Below, piece by piece: positions 32,362 through 33,005 of a DNA stretch of 33,005 nucleotides. Source of the DNA: Cupriavidus pauculus (GTDB taxonomy: Bacteria; Pseudomonadota; Gammaproteobacteria; Burkholderiales; Burkholderiaceae); NCBI RefSeq assembly GCF_002858765.1, contig NZ_PJRP01000017.1, forward strand, positions 1-33,005, given 5' to 3'. Within the stretch, counting starts at the first letter, position 1. Each line of letters opens with the position of its first letter. The notes below the pieces were generated by a model. The model saw nothing but the letters and a program-made list of their open reading frames with translations, had not been told where the DNA came from and did not search any database. A program made the translations under genes and the position numbers.

Positions 32362-32860
32362 GCACCGGGCGATCCCAATTGCGTTCGGCTTTGGAGCGCC
32401 GATGGTCGCGCTCGTGGGAGCCAACATTGGCGCCGGGCAGATCGACCGCGCGCGGCGCATCGCACTCAGCGGTGGATTCATTGCTTTCTCATTGGCCGAG
32501 CTGGTTGGTTTAGCTGCTGCACTTTGGCCCACCGCGTGGTTGGGGCTTTTCGGAGCCGACGAACAATTGTTAGAAGCAGGCGTCGCCTACTTGCATATGG
32601 TCGGTCCGTTCTACGGGTTCTTCGCCCTTGGCTTCTCGCTCTACTTTGCATCTCAAGGAGCAGGTCGACTCAAGTGGCCGCTGGTGGCCGGAGCGCTGCG
32701 CCTCAGCTTGTTCGCTGGTGTTGGCGGCCTTGCATTGCCTTTGGGTGCAACCTTGCAACAGTACTTTGCCTTTGGCGGCCTTGCGATGCTTGTCTACGGT
32801 AGTTTCATTCTGTGGGCGGTTGCCCGCGGAGATTGGGGCCGCGGGGGTGCCGGGAACTGA
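32362..32860 (+). pseudogene. MATE-family multidrug efflux transporter, C-terminal fragment
   Basis: The frame begins after a TAG near 32360 and reads IPIAFGFGAPMVALVGANIGAGQIDRARR, then four hydrophobic segments to a natural stop at 32860. The G-A-N-I-G-A-G-Q motif followed by R-A-R-R is typical of the second half of MATE Na+/H+-drug antiporters (NorM-like, about 450 residues). Roughly two thirds of the protein, including the first six helices, are missing. An internal ATG at 32402 could express a fragment, but it would not transport. Sequence before 32360 is AT-rich and unrelated. Confidence 0.8.
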
Positions 32861-32878
32861 AAAAATGCCCCCCGTTTA

Positions 32879-33005
32879 TGAACTGCACCCCAAAAGTTGG
32901 ACATAGATCCAACCTTTGGGGTGTTTTTCATGACGAAGTACGACGAGGCGCTCAAGCGTCAGGTGGTTAGGGAACATTTGTCGGGGACGATATCGACCAC
33001 GGCTT
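32879..33005 (+). mobile_element. IS3-family insertion sequence, left end (runs off window)
   Basis: The left terminal repeat contains TGCACCCCAAAAGTTGGA, starting with TG at about 32879. An internal inverted segment (CAACCTTTGGGG, 32910-32921) could fold back on it. The transposase OrfA starts just inside. The element was inserted 18 bp after the stop of the MATE fragment. The right end and any target duplication lie outside the window. Confidence 0.8.
32930..33005 (+). CDS. IS3-family transposase OrfA, N-terminal part
   Basis: ATG 32930 opens a frame MTKYDEALKRQVVREHLSG followed by T-I-S-T-T-A to the window edge. This is the beginning of the helix-turn-helix OrfA of IS3-type elements, whose product is joined to OrfB by programmed frameshifting to make the DDE transposase. 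Only 25 codons are visible, so integrity cannot be judged. Confidence 0.8.
   Translation, partial: MTKYDEALKRQVVREHLSGTISTTA

Overview
The window looks like a chromosomal accessory region of a high-GC betaproteobacterium, most likely a Cupriavidus/Ralstonia/Burkholderia-type Burkholderiales. The evidence is a Bug-family (TctC) solute receptor beside an M20 amidohydrolase and a divergent LysR regulator, a TRAP DctM permease, an H-NS protein with the betaproteobacterial DNA-binding signature, and the overall codon and GC style. No rRNA, tRNA or CRISPR array was seen. Genus assignment is inference.

Region 1 (1-4300) is mostly debris. It holds the tail of a CbpM-like chaperone modulator, a small DUF1488-type gene, then a run of broken genes: an N-terminal scrap of a cyclic beta-glucan synthase (NdvB-like), a frameshifted membrane protein and a multiply frameshifted TonB-dependent receptor. 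After these come a small intact immunity-like gene and a cytidylyltransferase-like gene whose second catalytic motif is missing. Region 2 (4295-7561) is an intact catabolic or transport module: LysR diverging from an M20 amidohydrolase plus Tat-exported Bug receptor operon. Three copies of GTTG-N9-CAAC lie in the shared promoter.

Region 3 (7562-14640) has a gamma-glutamyltransferase fragment, then two orphan immunity-type genes (DUF6881 and TPR). Next is an unusual soluble AAA+ (ClpB-D2-like)/M41 (FtsH-like) protease fusion with an elaborate leader: a 10-bp inverted repeat with a 9-nt spacer, a 9-codon leader ORF and an intrinsic terminator. It is followed by a solute-binding protein remnant, an exported PPC-domain protein, an orphan TRAP permease with a damaged 5' end, and an IS91-type transposase remnant.

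Region 4 (14715-18655) is bounded by near-identical 50-bp ends. In each, a 20-bp core in direct orientation carries an outer 30-bp arm, and the two arms are inverted relative to each other. The right end abuts a truncated tyrosine recombinase. The cargo is a two-gene unit: a copper-amine-oxidase N-domain-like protein, and an oxidase-like beta-sandwich fused to a seven-repeat PLL/fucolectin-like propeller. The TPQ-forming motif of the oxidase-like domain is degenerate.

Region 5 (19398-29500) is a Tc-toxin-like locus. It has a TcA-related protein (TPR-like helices, coiled coils, TcB-binding domain, C-terminal concanavalin-like domain) and a 2033-residue TcB-TcC fusion. The variable C-terminus of the fusion is a glycine-zipper segment followed by a HELYH zincin. 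No immunity gene follows, which fits a eukaryotic rather than bacterial target. The lectin-oxidase and the Tc locus together suggest an anti-eukaryote (possibly invertebrate- or protist-directed) island. Region 6 (29501-33005) has an H-NS protein carrying four AT-hook-like repeats (a plausible silencer of acquired DNA), an exported hypothetical protein, a MATE transporter fragment and the left end of an IS3-family element running off the window.
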